Source: Fusobacterium mortiferum (GTDB lineage: Bacteria; Fusobacteriota; Fusobacteriia; Fusobacteriales; Fusobacteriaceae). From it: DNA of 64,000 nucleotides. The notes beneath the pieces were generated by a model that was given only the letters and a program-made list of their open reading frames with translations, did not search any database and was not told where the DNA came from. A program made the position numbers and the translations under genes. Location: the NCBI RefSeq assembly GCF_016900045.1, contig NZ_JACSNP010000001.1:62001-126000 (forward strand), in the 5' to 3' direction. Shown piece after piece: positions 9,091 to 18,141 of the stretch (positions within the stretch are counted from its first letter, which is position 1; every line of letters begins with the position of its first letter).

Positions 9091-10779
9091 TTATTTGAAT
9101 AGCCCATCAATATTAAATTTATCTACAATTTCTTGAACTTTGTTTAGATATTTAGATTTTTCATCCAAATTATTTTGTAACTCTTTTAAAGTATCTTCAT
9201 TGTTTTCATCAAGAGTAGCTTTATAATTTTGTATTTGAGCTTTTCCTTCGTTTACCATATTTTCAATAATTTTTTTCTTAACACTACCATTTCTATCATT
9301 TAAAACTTCCATTATTCTTTCAGAAAGGTCACTTTTAATAACCAATTTTTCGTCTAAAGAGTTATAACCATAGTTGATATTTCCACTTCTTAATTCTTTT
9401 AGTAATGGAGAGATCATTGTTCTTAGAAGAGGCTCTTTTATATTAAGTTTGTTAGTAATCTCTTTTTCATTGAGTGTCATTTTCTGTACTTCAACATTAC
9501 CTTGAATATCTATGTTATCTCTGCTTAGTAAAACCTCTTTAACAAGAGCTGCTTCTCCATTAGTTACATAATTATAAAGAACATCCATATCTTCTAAATC
9601 TTTAAAGTTAAAATTAGATATTTTTATATCAAATTTACCTTGGATTTTGCTAAGGTTGATATAACCATATGCTTCTCCATGACTAAATTGAGAGTCAGCA
9701 CTTAGATATAGATCAATATTTGTTTTATTTCTAGAAAGTCTACTTGAGATATTTTTAATCTGACCATTTAGTTCAATACCATATATATTAGATGTGATAT
9801 CTATCTCTTCAGCAAAAATTTCCCATTTATCTTGAGCTTTTTTATCTTCTTCCCTTCTTAATTCAATTTCTCTCATAATATTTCTATATTTGACAACCAT
9901 ATTTTTAATTTTTTCACCATAAATTTCATTAAGATAATAGTTTATAATAGAATCAAGATCTGTGATTACAAATTCACCTCTACCAACTAACTCATTAACT
10001 GTATCTTCAAGATTAATATTCATATTATTAACACTTACAATACTGTTAAAATCAGATTTCATATTTTCTTTATCTTTTAGAAACTCTTTACTTAAAGTTT
10101 TAAAAGAGGTAATCATATTTTTAATCTCTTTCTCCATTCTAATTATTTTCAATGGATTCTTTTCTTGAGATATTTTTTCATAATTTTGTTTAAGGATAAT
10201 GTATTCTGGTTTTTTCTCTAATCTATTTATTCTTTTTTCCCAGTATTCCTTTTTTTCTTTGAGATTATTTTCTGCTATCTCATATTGAGATTTAAGGATA
10301 TTTTCAAGTGTCATTTTATTTACAAGAGCTCTAGCTTTTATAAGTTCCTCTAAATCTTGAACGTTATCATCCTTATCTTCCTCTGTACTTGAAGGTTTTA
10401 CAATAACTTTATTTTCCTCTTTTACAACAAATCCTGTGCTTCCATTCTCCTCTCTTGGAGTCATAAATTGTACATTTTCAAAATCAGCCTTACTTACAAG
10501 AATTTTTTTCTCTTTAAAGTAAATGTCATAATCTGTTTCAAACTTTCCAATTGATACAAAATTTTTCATTCCATCTTTTCTACTAGTAATATCTATATTA
10601 TTGATAACTATTTTTTTAGAAAATGGAGAGAAATCTACTTTTCCAATATCTACCTGTCCTTTGTTGATCTCTGTAAGTTTATTTTCTAAAACTATTTTTA
10701 TAATATAATTTCTAGATAGATATACTCCAGACAGAATAACAAAAATTACTCCAAATATTATACCTATTTTCTTTTTCAT
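9091..10779 (-). CDS. TIGR03545-like membrane-anchored protein
   Basis: Protein of 562 residues with one N-terminal membrane segment (GIIFGVIFVILSGVYLS) followed by a large extracytoplasmic region. The opening resembles AsmA/TIGR03545-type proteins: an NINKG..IDIGKVDFSPF-like stretch with repeated beta patterns, then a long charged coiled-coil region at about 140-320, then more beta-rich sequence. AsmA-like proteins are linked to lipid transport between membranes, but no function is established for this one. I place the start at ATG 10779 because GAGGTG lies 9 bp upstream; the in-frame GTG at 10791 overlaps that site. No partner gene beyond ylmH is evident. Confidence 0.6.
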   Translation of the reverse strand: MKKKIGIIFGVIFVILSGVYLSRNYIIKIVLENKLTEINKGQVDIGKVDFSPFSKKIVINNIDITSRKDGMKNFVSIGKFETDYDIYFKEKKILVSKADFENVQFMTPREENGSTGFVVKEENKVIVKPSSTEEDKDDNVQDLEELIKARALVNKMTLENILKSQYEIAENNLKEKKEYWEKRINRLEKKPEYIILKQNYEKISQEKNPLKIIRMEKEIKNMITSFKTLSKEFLKDKENMKSDFNSIVSVNNMNINLEDTVNELVGRGEFVITDLDSIINYYLNEIYGEKIKNMVVKYRNIMREIELRREEDKKAQDKWEIFAEEIDITSNIYGIELNGQIKNISSRLSRNKTNIDLYLSADSQFSHGEAYGYINLSKIQGKFDIKISNFNFKDLEDMDVLYNYVTNGEAALVKEVLLSRDNIDIQGNVEVQKMTLNEKEITNKLNIKEPLLRTMISPLLKELRSGNINYGYNSLDEKLVIKSDLSERIMEVLNDRNGSVKKKIIENMVNEGKAQIQNYKATLDENNEDTLKELQNNLDEKSKYLNKVQEIVDKFNIDGLFK

Positions 10780-10802
10780 AAAACATTTCACCTCTTAATA
10801 AG

Positions 10803-11576
10803 TTATACAAACTTTTTTATTAAAACTTTGTATTTCCCTTTTTTATTTTCTCCAATCAGTTTATCAAAAATAAATTTTCCTTTCTTTTTTACACTTATGA
10901 TATCCCCTTCTTTTAATAATAAACTTTTATCTTTAGAGACAGTATAATTAATAGAAACTTCTCCAGCTTCTATTAACTCTAAACTTTTACTCCTTGAATT
11001 ATTAATAGCTGCAGCTATTATATTATCCAATCTCAGCGAGCTAACACTATCGGTAATCTCTTGAAATTTAAATTCTGGGATCTCCTCTTTATCACTCTCT
11101 TCAAAAGTAACTGGATTTTTAGCAATCTCTGTAAGGTTTGTAGAGAGAAAATTAAAAATCTCATCATCAGCTACTCCATAGCAGATATTACCTTCTACAA
11201 TTAGATCACCAATAAGCTCCCTTTTAACTCCAAGTGACATTATAGTTCCTAAATAATGCTTATGTTCAAGAGGTTTAAATTTAGATTTATTAGTAATTTT
11301 GAAAAATTTTACTGGGAACATCAACTCATCTTTTGGAAAAGATTTTGGTGTGATAGCTACCATATTTTTTTCACAATTTCCATTTAATCCACATAAAATA
11401 AATTCTATATTTCCTAAATTGAGTTCAGATAATTTTTTACATATTTGAGGTGGATAAAAATACTTGCTATATACAGGATATTCAATCTCCTCACAGAGTT
11501 CAATATCATCACAAATAGCAGCTATTAAAAATTCATCAACCTCTGTAAACATATTTTGAAATTTTTTTCTATCCAA
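10803..11576 (-). CDS. ylmH: S4-domain RNA-binding protein, YlmH family
   Basis: A 257-residue YlmH-type protein. The C-terminal S4 RNA-binding domain is clear (SLRLDNIIAAAINNSRSK, then SLELIEAGEVSINYTVSKD and LLLKEGDIISVKKKG). The N-terminal two-thirds matches the YlmH domain (PVYSKYFYPPQICKKL, HKHYLGTIMSLGVKRELIGD). Homologues in Bacillus relatives are linked to cell division and to rescue of stalled 50S-peptidyl-tRNA. I choose the TTG at 11576, since AAGGAG lies 8 bp ahead of it; an in-frame TTG at 11594 overlaps that ribosome site. It is 23 bp upstream of the TIGR03545-like gene. Confidence 0.85.
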   Translation of the reverse strand: MDRKKFQNMFTEVDEFLIAAICDDIELCEEIEYPVYSKYFYPPQICKKLSELNLGNIEFILCGLNGNCEKNMVAITPKSFPKDELMFPVKFFKITNKSKFKPLEHKHYLGTIMSLGVKRELIGDLIVEGNICYGVADDEIFNFLSTNLTEIAKNPVTFEESDKEEIPEFKFQEITDSVSSLRLDNIIAAAINNSRSKSLELIEAGEVSINYTVSKDKSLLLKEGDIISVKKKGKFIFDKLIGENKKGKYKVLIKKFV

Positions 11577-11675
11577 AAATGTATCTCCTTTCAATAAAAC
11601 GTCTATATGATGATTTTATAGGATTTTTATCAAAATATCAAACTATTTTTACAAATTTATTCTTTTCTTTTAATA

Positions 11676-11704
11676 TTGAAAAAAATTTTTTTTTATGCTA
11701 AAAT
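11676..11704 (+). promoter_or_regulatory. Promoter of pssA
   Basis: TTGAAA, 17-bp AT-rich spacer and TAAAAT, 36 bp before the pssA ATG, in the gap between the divergent ylmH and pssA genes. AGGGAG ahead of the ATG is the ribosome site. Confidence 0.6.
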
Positions 11705-11739
11705 TTACAGATAATAGTTTTTAAGGGAGATGAAATAAA

Positions 11740-12513
11740 ATGGTAAAAAGAAAATATATTGCTCCTAATGCAATTACAGCGGCTAATATGTTTTTAGGAT
11801 ATTTAAGTATTACTGCTTCTATTAAAGGAAACTTTATACAAGCAATTTGGTTCATTATATTAGCAATGGTTTGTGATGGATTAGATGGAAAAACAGCAAG
11901 AAAGTTAGATGCGTTTAGTGAATTTGGAAAGGAGTTTGACTCATTTTGTGATGCTATATCTTTCGGTTTAGCTCCAAGTATCTTAGTTTATTCAATCTTA
12001 ATGCAATATGCATCTGCTAGTGCCTTCATTGTACCTGTATCTTTTATCTATGCACTTTGTGGAGTTATGAGACTGGTAAAATTTAACATTATAACTGTGG
12101 CTTCAAACGAAAAAGGAGATTTCAGTGGTATGCCAATTCCAAATGCTGCGGCAATGGTTTGTTCATATTACTTAATTTGTTACTATTTACAAAAGAATTT
12201 TGATATAAATCTTTTTCATTTAGATATTTTTATGGCAATAACTATAATAGCTGCAATATTAATGGTAAGTACAATAAAGTTTAAAACTCCAGATAAATCA
12301 TTTTCTTTTATCCCTAAAAAGTTTGCTGGATTATTTATTGTAATAGTTATAGTGACATTAAAATATAGTCTTTTTATTGTATCATTCTTCTATGTTATTA
12401 TAAACTTAATGAGTTATGTAACTAAGATATTTGACAACTCAAATGATGATAGTGATGAAGAGTTAGTAGATGTAGTCGAAGAAAAAGTTGAAATTGAGGA
12501 AGATAAGAAATAG
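11740..12513 (+). CDS. pssA: CDP-diacylglycerol-serine O-phosphatidyltransferase
   Basis: Membrane enzyme converting CDP-diacylglycerol and L-serine to phosphatidylserine and CMP, the first step to phosphatidylethanolamine. The 257 residues contain the CDP-alcohol phosphatidyltransferase signature D-G-x2-A-R-x8-G-x3-D-x3-D, seen as DGKTARKLDAFSEFGKEFDS followed by FCD, with the neighbouring SFGLAPS. Hydrophobic helices follow and the tail after about residue 235 is strongly acidic. PssA subclass II is favoured over PgsA by the N-terminal NAITAANMFLGY and the overall length. It is a single gene between its own promoter and terminator. Confidence 0.9.
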   Translation: MVKRKYIAPNAITAANMFLGYLSITASIKGNFIQAIWFIILAMVCDGLDGKTARKLDAFSEFGKEFDSFCDAISFGLAPSILVYSILMQYASASAFIVPVSFIYALCGVMRLVKFNIITVASNEKGDFSGMPIPNAAAMVCSYYLICYYLQKNFDINLFHLDIFMAITIIAAILMVSTIKFKTPDKSFSFIPKKFAGLFIVIVIVTLKYSLFIVSFFYVIINLMSYVTKIFDNSNDDSDEELVDVVEEKVEIEEDKK

Positions 12514-12520
12514 ATAATAG

Positions 12521-12557
12521 GGTTGTTACAATTAGTGGTTTGTAACAACCTTATTTT
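12521..12557 (+). terminator. Rho-independent terminator of pssA
   Basis: A perfect 10-bp stem, GGTTGTTACA with TGTAACAACC, around a 10-base loop, then TTATTTTT. It starts 7 bp after the pssA stop. Confidence 0.85.
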
Positions 12558-12583
12558 TATGAAAAGATAGAGGGGGATTTTAT

Positions 12584-13813
12584 TTGGATTTTTCTTTAAA
12601 GCTTAAACAGGAAACAAAATTAGTATTGACACAAGAGATGAAAATTTCAATGAACATATTGCAAATGTCTTCATCACAGTTAAGGGAGTACCTAGAGAAA
12701 GAGGCTACTATCAATCCAGCTATTGAGATATCATATAGTACTTCCTCAACTAAAGGGGTATCAGAAGAGGAGTATTCACCTTTAGATTTTATAACTAAAG
12801 AGGAGACTTTGATTGATTATCTAGAGGAACAAATAGGATATTTGCAACTTTCAAAAAAAATTAAAAAGATATGTATATTTATAGTTAATAATTTAGATTC
12901 AAGAGGTTATTTGGCTATTTCAAAAGTGGAGTTAAAAAAATTATTAAAGATAAATATGCAAGAATTAAATGAAGCATTTGAAATTATATACACTTTAGAT
13001 CCAATAGGAATTGGAGCTGAAAATTTAAAAGATTGTTTAAAAATTCAACTGAGAAATAAAGGGATATATGATGAAAAACTTTTTACTTTGATTGAATATT
13101 ATTTGGAAGAAGTAGCTAATCAAAATTATTCAATAATAGCTCAAGAATTAAAGATTGATGAAAATAAAATACTAGATTATATAAGGTTGATAAAGACATT
13201 AACTCCTATACCTGCTAGAGGGTATAGAATAGATACAACTAGTAACTATGTTGTGCCAGAAGCTAAAATAGAGGTAAAAAACGGAGAGTTAGTTTTTAAA
13301 ATAAATGAGGGAGTTATTCCAAAAGTAAGTGTTAATTCATATTATTCAGAAAGCTTAGCAAGTGATAAAAAATTTATAAATACAGCTATTAATATAGTAA
13401 AATGTTTAGAAAAAAGATATCAAACTCTAACTAAAATATTAGAATTTCTTATAAAAAAACAAAGGGATTACTTTTTTAGAGGGGAAAACTTTTTACATAC
13501 TTTAATATTAAAGGATATAGCTACAGAATTAAACTTACATGAATCTACAATATCAAGAGCTATAAAAGATAAATATTTAGACACTCCTCAAGGTATTATT
13601 TCAATAAAATCTTTATTTATAATTGATAGTAAAAAAATAAAAATAAAAAAAATAATAGAAGAACTTATAAATAAGGAAAACAAAAAAAATCCAATATCTG
13701 ATGAAAGAATTTCGATTTATTTAAAAGATAAGGGCTATATAGTAGCAAGAAGAACAGTTACTAAATATAGAGAAGAGTTAGGTTTTGGATCAACAAGAGA
13801 TAGAAAAAAGTAA
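12584..13813 (+). CDS. rpoN: RNA polymerase sigma-54 factor
   Basis: Alternative sigma factor that needs AAA+ enhancer-binding proteins to open promoters. The 409 residues show the glutamine/leucine-rich activator region (LKLKQETKLVLTQEMKISMN, continuing ILQMSSSQL), a core-binding domain and, at the end, the RpoN box ARRTVTKYREEL. It begins at a TTG preceded by AGGGGG. No enhancer-binding activator is encoded within this window, so its regulon cannot be deduced here. It is slightly short (many homologues have 430-480 residues) because the acidic linker between regions I and III is brief. Confidence 0.92.
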   Translation: MDFSLKLKQETKLVLTQEMKISMNILQMSSSQLREYLEKEATINPAIEISYSTSSTKGVSEEEYSPLDFITKEETLIDYLEEQIGYLQLSKKIKKICIFIVNNLDSRGYLAISKVELKKLLKINMQELNEAFEIIYTLDPIGIGAENLKDCLKIQLRNKGIYDEKLFTLIEYYLEEVANQNYSIIAQELKIDENKILDYIRLIKTLTPIPARGYRIDTTSNYVVPEAKIEVKNGELVFKINEGVIPKVSVNSYYSESLASDKKFINTAINIVKCLEKRYQTLTKILEFLIKKQRDYFFRGENFLHTLILKDIATELNLHESTISRAIKDKYLDTPQGIISIKSLFIIDSKKIKIKKIIEELINKENKKNPISDERISIYLKDKGYIVARRTVTKYREELGFGSTRDRKK

Positions 13814-13826
13814 ATATATGGAGATA

Positions 13827-13864
13827 AAAGCTGGAAAAAATAATACTTGACCAGCTTTTTTTTA
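13827..13864 (+). terminator. Terminator of rpoN
   Basis: AAAAGCTGG pairs with CCAGCTTTT across a 16-base loop and runs into T8. The loop and 3' arm contain the -35 box of the downstream glmS promoter, so terminator and promoter share sequence. Confidence 0.8.
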
Positions 13865-13875
13865 TCAGTTATAAT
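13847..13875 (+). promoter_or_regulatory. Promoter of the glmS ribozyme transcript
   Basis: TTGACC, a 17-bp spacer and perfect TATAAT. The start expected near 13882 would give a leader about 20 nt long before the ribozyme cleavage site. Confidence 0.8.
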
Positions 13876-13892
13876 AGAACACAGCAGGAGAT

Positions 13893-14072
13893 TAAATTTA
13901 AGAGCGCCAGAGCTTATTTAGAGAAGAAATTTTATTTTAAAAGTTCTTTCTAAAGTAAGTTGACGAGGACTGGAGTTTATCGAAAATTCGGCGGATACTC
14001 CAGAGGTGGTTACAGCCATTACCAGTACAAAACTTTAAGACAACTTAAAGGACAAAGGGGTAATAAGTAGCA
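13893..14072 (+). ncRNA. glmS ribozyme (GlcN6P-activated self-cleaving riboswitch)
   Basis: The leader has the conserved glmS ribozyme blocks in order: AGCGCCAGAGC at the cleavage site (scissile bond before G at about 13904), GTTGACGAGGACTGGAGTTTA, TCGAAAATTCGGCGGATACT, CCAGAGGTGGTTACAGCC, and the 3' element AAGGACAAAGGGGTAATAAG. In this class glucosamine 6-phosphate acts as a cofactor for self-cleavage, after which the glmS mRNA is degraded, so GlcN6P feeds back on its own synthesis. It lies 45 bp ahead of glmS. All core blocks look intact, so it should be active. Confidence 0.96.
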
Positions 14073-14117
14073 ATCTCCTATGAACATTGAAAATTAAATA
14101 TATATAGGAGGATTCGT

Positions 14118-15944
14118 ATGTGCGGAATAATTGGTTATGTGGGAGATGAACAAAGAGCAATGGAGGTAATCCTAGATGGGTTAAGTAAACTTGAATATAG
14201 AGGATATGACTCTGCAGGTCTAGCTATCATTGAAAATGGGAAGATCTTTATTGAAAAGAAAAGTGGTAAATTGGAAAATTTAAGAAACGCATTAAAAGGA
14301 AAAGAGGAGAGTGCTTATGTTGGTATAGGTCATACTAGATGGGCAACTCACGGAAATCCAACTGATGAAAATTCTCATCCTCATTTTAGTTCAGATAGGA
14401 AAGTTGCTGTAGTACATAATGGTATTATTGAAAATTATTTAGAGTTAAAAGAGGAGCTAACTAAAGAGGGATATGTATTTACCTCTCAAACAGATAGTGA
14501 AGTAGTAGCTCACCTATTTTCTAAACATTATGATGGAGATATGTTATCAACTTTAAGAAAAGTAACTGAAAGAATAAGAGGAAGTTATGCTTTAGGAATA
14601 ATTGAGAGAGAGAATCCAGATAGATTGGTGTGTGTAAGAAAAGAGAGTCCTCTAATTATTGGTTTAGGAAAAGGAAAGAATTTTATTGCCTCAGATGTTC
14701 CAGCTATTTTAAAATATACTAGAGAAGTTATATTTTTAGATAATAGTGAAATGGCGATTGTTGAGAAGGATAGAGTGAGTGTTTATGATTCTCAAGGAAA
14801 AAAATTAGAAAAGGCAATATCTAAGATAGAGTGGGATATGGAACAAGCAAATAAGGGAGGATATCCACACTTTATGTTAAAGGAGATAGAAGAGCAACCA
14901 GAGGTAATTGAAAAAACTTTAGATGTGTATATGAATACTAATGGAAAAGTTGATTTCTCTTCATCTTTAAAAAAATTAGATCTATCAAAAATAAAAGAGA
15001 TCTATATTGTTGCTTGTGGAACTGCTTACCATGCTGGGCTTCAAGGAGCTTATTTCTTCAAAAAAATATCTGGGATAAAAACAGAGGTAGATATAGCTTC
15101 AGAATTTAGATATAGTGATCCTTTTATTGATGAAAGTACTTTAGCGATCTTCATAAGTCAATCTGGAGAAACTTTAGATACATTGATGGCTATGAAGATG
15201 GCAAAAGAAAAAGGAGCTACAACATTAGCTATAACGAATGTATTGGGATCTACTATCTCTAGAGAGGCGGATATGGTAATATATACTTTAGCTGGACCAG
15301 AGATATCGGTTGCTTCAACAAAGGCATATACAGCTCAAGTAACTTTATTTTATCTTCTAGCTCTTTATTTTGGGGAAAAGAAAATGTTAATTGATGGTAA
15401 TAAATATGAGAGTTATTTAGATACAATACATATGCTATCAGATCAGGTGAAAAAAGTAATTGATAAAAAAGAGCAAATAAGAGCTATAGCTAATAAGATA
15501 AAAGATAAGAGAAATGGATTTTTTATAGGTAGAGGTATAGACGATAAGTGTGGTAGAGAGGGATCTCTAAAAATGAAAGAGATTACATATATACATACAG
15601 AGGCTTTCTCAGCTGGGGAGTTAAAACATGGAACGATAGCTTTAATAGAAGAGGGAACAATGGTAGTTGCTATTGCAACACAAGAGGATATGATTGAAAA
15701 GATAATATCTAATATTAAAGAAGTTAAAGCAAGAGGAGCATATGTTATAGCATTAACAAAAGAAAAATATAAGAATGTAGCAGATATTTCAGATGAAATT
15801 ATACTTATAGATGATGTGGAAGATATATTGGCTCCTACAGTTGCAAATATTTCTTTACAACTTTTAGCATATTATACAGCAGTAGAAAAGGGATTAGATG
15901 TAGATAAGCCAAGAAATCTGGCAAAATCTGTTACAGTAGAATAA
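14118..15944 (+). CDS. glmS: Glutamine-fructose-6-phosphate aminotransferase (isomerizing)
   Basis: Makes glucosamine 6-phosphate from fructose 6-phosphate and glutamine, the entry to UDP-GlcNAc for peptidoglycan and lipid A. The 608 residues begin MCGIIGYVG, with Cys2 the glutaminase nucleophile after methionine removal; HTRWATHG and NGIIENY belong to the same Ntn domain (1-240). Two SIS sugar-isomerase domains follow (TLAIFISQSGETLDT; REGSLKMKEITYIHTEAFSA), and the protein ends in the characteristic AKSVTVE. Expression is controlled by the ribozyme just upstream. A GGAGG site precedes the ATG. Confidence 0.97.
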   Translation: MCGIIGYVGDEQRAMEVILDGLSKLEYRGYDSAGLAIIENGKIFIEKKSGKLENLRNALKGKEESAYVGIGHTRWATHGNPTDENSHPHFSSDRKVAVVHNGIIENYLELKEELTKEGYVFTSQTDSEVVAHLFSKHYDGDMLSTLRKVTERIRGSYALGIIERENPDRLVCVRKESPLIIGLGKGKNFIASDVPAILKYTREVIFLDNSEMAIVEKDRVSVYDSQGKKLEKAISKIEWDMEQANKGGYPHFMLKEIEEQPEVIEKTLDVYMNTNGKVDFSSSLKKLDLSKIKEIYIVACGTAYHAGLQGAYFFKKISGIKTEVDIASEFRYSDPFIDESTLAIFISQSGETLDTLMAMKMAKEKGATTLAITNVLGSTISREADMVIYTLAGPEISVASTKAYTAQVTLFYLLALYFGEKKMLIDGNKYESYLDTIHMLSDQVKKVIDKKEQIRAIANKIKDKRNGFFIGRGIDDKCGREGSLKMKEITYIHTEAFSAGELKHGTIALIEEGTMVVAIATQEDMIEKIISNIKEVKARGAYVIALTKEKYKNVADISDEIILIDDVEDILAPTVANISLQLLAYYTAVEKGLDVDKPRNLAKSVTVE

Positions 15945-15957
15945 AAGAGGTGGTACT

Positions 15958-17736
15958 GTGAAAATTACAGAAAAAATTGCAAAGTTAAAAGAGTTAATGA
16001 AGGAGAGAGGTATAGATTATTACATTATTCCTTCAGCTGATTATCATCAAAGTGAATATGTTGGAGATTATTTCAAAGGTAGAGAGTGGATATCTGGGTT
16101 TACAGGATCAGCTGGAACAGTTGTAGTTACTCAAAATGAAGTTGGACTTTGGACAGATGGAAGATATTTTATTCAAGCGGAAAAACAATTACAAGGAAGT
16201 GGAATAACACTATTTAAAATGGGAGAAGATGGAGTTCCAACTTTTATACAATACATTGTTAATAACATTCAATCTGGAGAAACTTTAGGATTTGATGGAA
16301 AAGTTTTAGCAACAAATACGGTATTAGATTTTGAAGCAAAATTTAAGGATAAAAAAGTTAATTTTAATTTTGAATTTGATTTAGTTGGAGAGATTTGGAG
16401 AGATAGACCAAGTTTACCAGCTAGCCAAGTTTTTGTTTTAGAGGAAAAATTTACTGGTGAAAGTGTTGAAAAAAAATTAACTAGAGTAAGAAATATCTTA
16501 GAAGAGGAAAATTGTGATGTAAATATAATCACTTCATTAGATGATATAGCATGGATATTTAATATAAGAGGAAATGATGTAAAAAATAATCCTGTAAATT
16601 TAGCTTATGCTGCAATAACTGTAGATAAGGCAGTACTATATATAGGTGAAGAAAAATTAAATAGTGAGGTTGAGAAATATCTTTATAAAAATGGAGTAGA
16701 GGTAAGAGATTACTTTGAAATATATGAGGATATGGAAAGAGTTTCAAACTCAAATATAATTATGATGGATTTAAATAAGGTGAATTATACTATTTTCAAA
16801 AAATTAAATCCAGAGATAAAAGTTATCAATAGATCAAACCCAAGTACGATAATGAAGGCTTGTAAAAATAAAGTAGAGCTTGAAAACTTAAGAAATTCAC
16901 ACGTAAAAGATGGGGTAGCTGTAACGAAGTTTATGTATTGGTTAAAAAACAGTATTGGAAAAGAAGAGATTACAGAGATGTCAGCAACTCAAAAATTAGA
17001 GAGTTTTAGAAAAGAGCAAGAACTATATATTGAGCCTAGTTTTGACACTATTGCAGCCTATGAGTCTAATGCTGCAATGATGCACTATAAATCAACTCCT
17101 GAGACTGATAGAAGATTGGAAGCTAAAAATTTATTTTTAGTGGATTCAGGGGGACAATATTTTGATGGAACTACTGATATAACAAGAACTTTTGTTTTAG
17201 GAGAGTGTTCAGAAGAGTTAAAGAAACACTTCACTTTAGTATTAAAGGGAATGATTAATTTATCAAAAGTAAAATTTTTATATGGAGTTACAGGAACAAA
17301 TTTAGATATATTAGCAAGACAAGCTTTATGGAATATAGGAATTGATTACAAATGTGGAACAGGTCATGGGGTAGGGTTTTTATTAAATGTTCATGAAGGA
17401 CCACAAGGGATAAGAGTTCAATATAATCCACAGGTACTAGAAGAAGGAATGAATGTAACAAATGAGCCAGGAGTATATATAGCAGGTTCTCATGGAATTA
17501 GATTAGAGAATGAATTAATTGTTCAAAAGGCTGAAAAAACAGAGTTTGGTCAATTTATGAAGTTTGAAACAATGACATATGCTCCATTAGATCTAGATGG
17601 GGTAATAAAAGAGTTACTTTCAAAGGAAGAGATTGAGTACTTAAATAATTATCATCAGATGGTATATGAAAAAGTATCACCATATTTAACTCTAGAGGAA
17701 AAAGAGTGGTTAAAAGAGTATACGAGAGCTATTTAA
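15958..17736 (+). CDS. Xaa-Pro aminopeptidase (M24 family)
   Basis: Removes N-terminal residues that precede proline. This is the long (592-residue) creatinase/prolidase-fold form: two N-terminal creatinase-like domains (about 1-310; GYIIPSADYHQSEY-like opening, FTGSAGTVVVT) and a C-terminal catalytic M24 domain. Metal ligands are visible in VDSGGQYFDGTTDITRTF (two aspartates), GTGHGVG (histidine), NEPGVY (glutamate) and RLENELIV (glutamate). It starts at GTG behind AGAGGTGG, 13 bp after glmS, so it can be read from the glmS transcript. Peptide-bound proline use is expected in an amino-acid fermenter. Confidence 0.92.
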   Translation: MKITEKIAKLKELMKERGIDYYIIPSADYHQSEYVGDYFKGREWISGFTGSAGTVVVTQNEVGLWTDGRYFIQAEKQLQGSGITLFKMGEDGVPTFIQYIVNNIQSGETLGFDGKVLATNTVLDFEAKFKDKKVNFNFEFDLVGEIWRDRPSLPASQVFVLEEKFTGESVEKKLTRVRNILEEENCDVNIITSLDDIAWIFNIRGNDVKNNPVNLAYAAITVDKAVLYIGEEKLNSEVEKYLYKNGVEVRDYFEIYEDMERVSNSNIIMMDLNKVNYTIFKKLNPEIKVINRSNPSTIMKACKNKVELENLRNSHVKDGVAVTKFMYWLKNSIGKEEITEMSATQKLESFRKEQELYIEPSFDTIAAYESNAAMMHYKSTPETDRRLEAKNLFLVDSGGQYFDGTTDITRTFVLGECSEELKKHFTLVLKGMINLSKVKFLYGVTGTNLDILARQALWNIGIDYKCGTGHGVGFLLNVHEGPQGIRVQYNPQVLEEGMNVTNEPGVYIAGSHGIRLENELIVQKAEKTEFGQFMKFETMTYAPLDLDGVIKELLSKEEIEYLNNYHQMVYEKVSPYLTLEEKEWLKEYTRAI

Positions 17737-17749
17737 TATAGTGAATAAG

Positions 17750-17797
17750 AAGAGAAATTTGTATAGTTGTTTATGACTATGGAATTTCTCTTTTTTT
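17750..17797 (+). terminator. Terminator after glmS-aminopeptidase
   Basis: AGAGAAATTTGTATAGT pairs with ACTATGGAATTTCTCT (one short interruption) and is followed by TTTTTTT. Confidence 0.85.
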
Positions 17798-18050
17798 ATG
17801 TAAAATAATATTAAAAAATTAACTATTTTAATAATAAGCATATAAAAGAAAAAAGTAAAATAAGTAAAGTTCAATGGAAAGACAAAAAAGTCTCTAGAAT
17901 AAAAACAGCTATTTTTGATAGTAAAGACGAAAAATTTACTAAAAAAATAAAAAATAGTAAAAATAATATATTTAATATAAGATAGAAAGTATTACTATAT
18001 ATTTATTTGATGTTTATAACTTCTTATTTTGTTTAGTTATTGTTTAAAAT
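17798..18050 (+). other. Intergenic stretch with a possible coding remnant
   Basis: AT-rich gap. Between 17815 and 17985 one plus-strand frame stays open for 56 codons with a lysine-rich, protein-like composition (SKVQWKDKKVSRIKTAIFDS and onward) but has no usable start codon. It may be the 3' fragment of a lost gene. I recognise no family, and chance openness in AT-rich DNA is possible. Nothing else is evident here. Confidence 0.25.
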
Positions 18051-18079
18051 TTGACTAAATTATAACAAAAGAATATAAT
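18051..18079 (+). promoter_or_regulatory. Promoter of the threonine catabolism genes
   Basis: TTGACT, 17-bp spacer and perfect TATAAT, about 60 bp ahead of the threonine ammonia-lyase start. Confidence 0.7.
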
Positions 18080-18141
18080 TATATCATAATAAGAGTGGTT
18101 GAAAACTTTTTTAAATGTATGGAATTAAGGGAGGAATTAAT

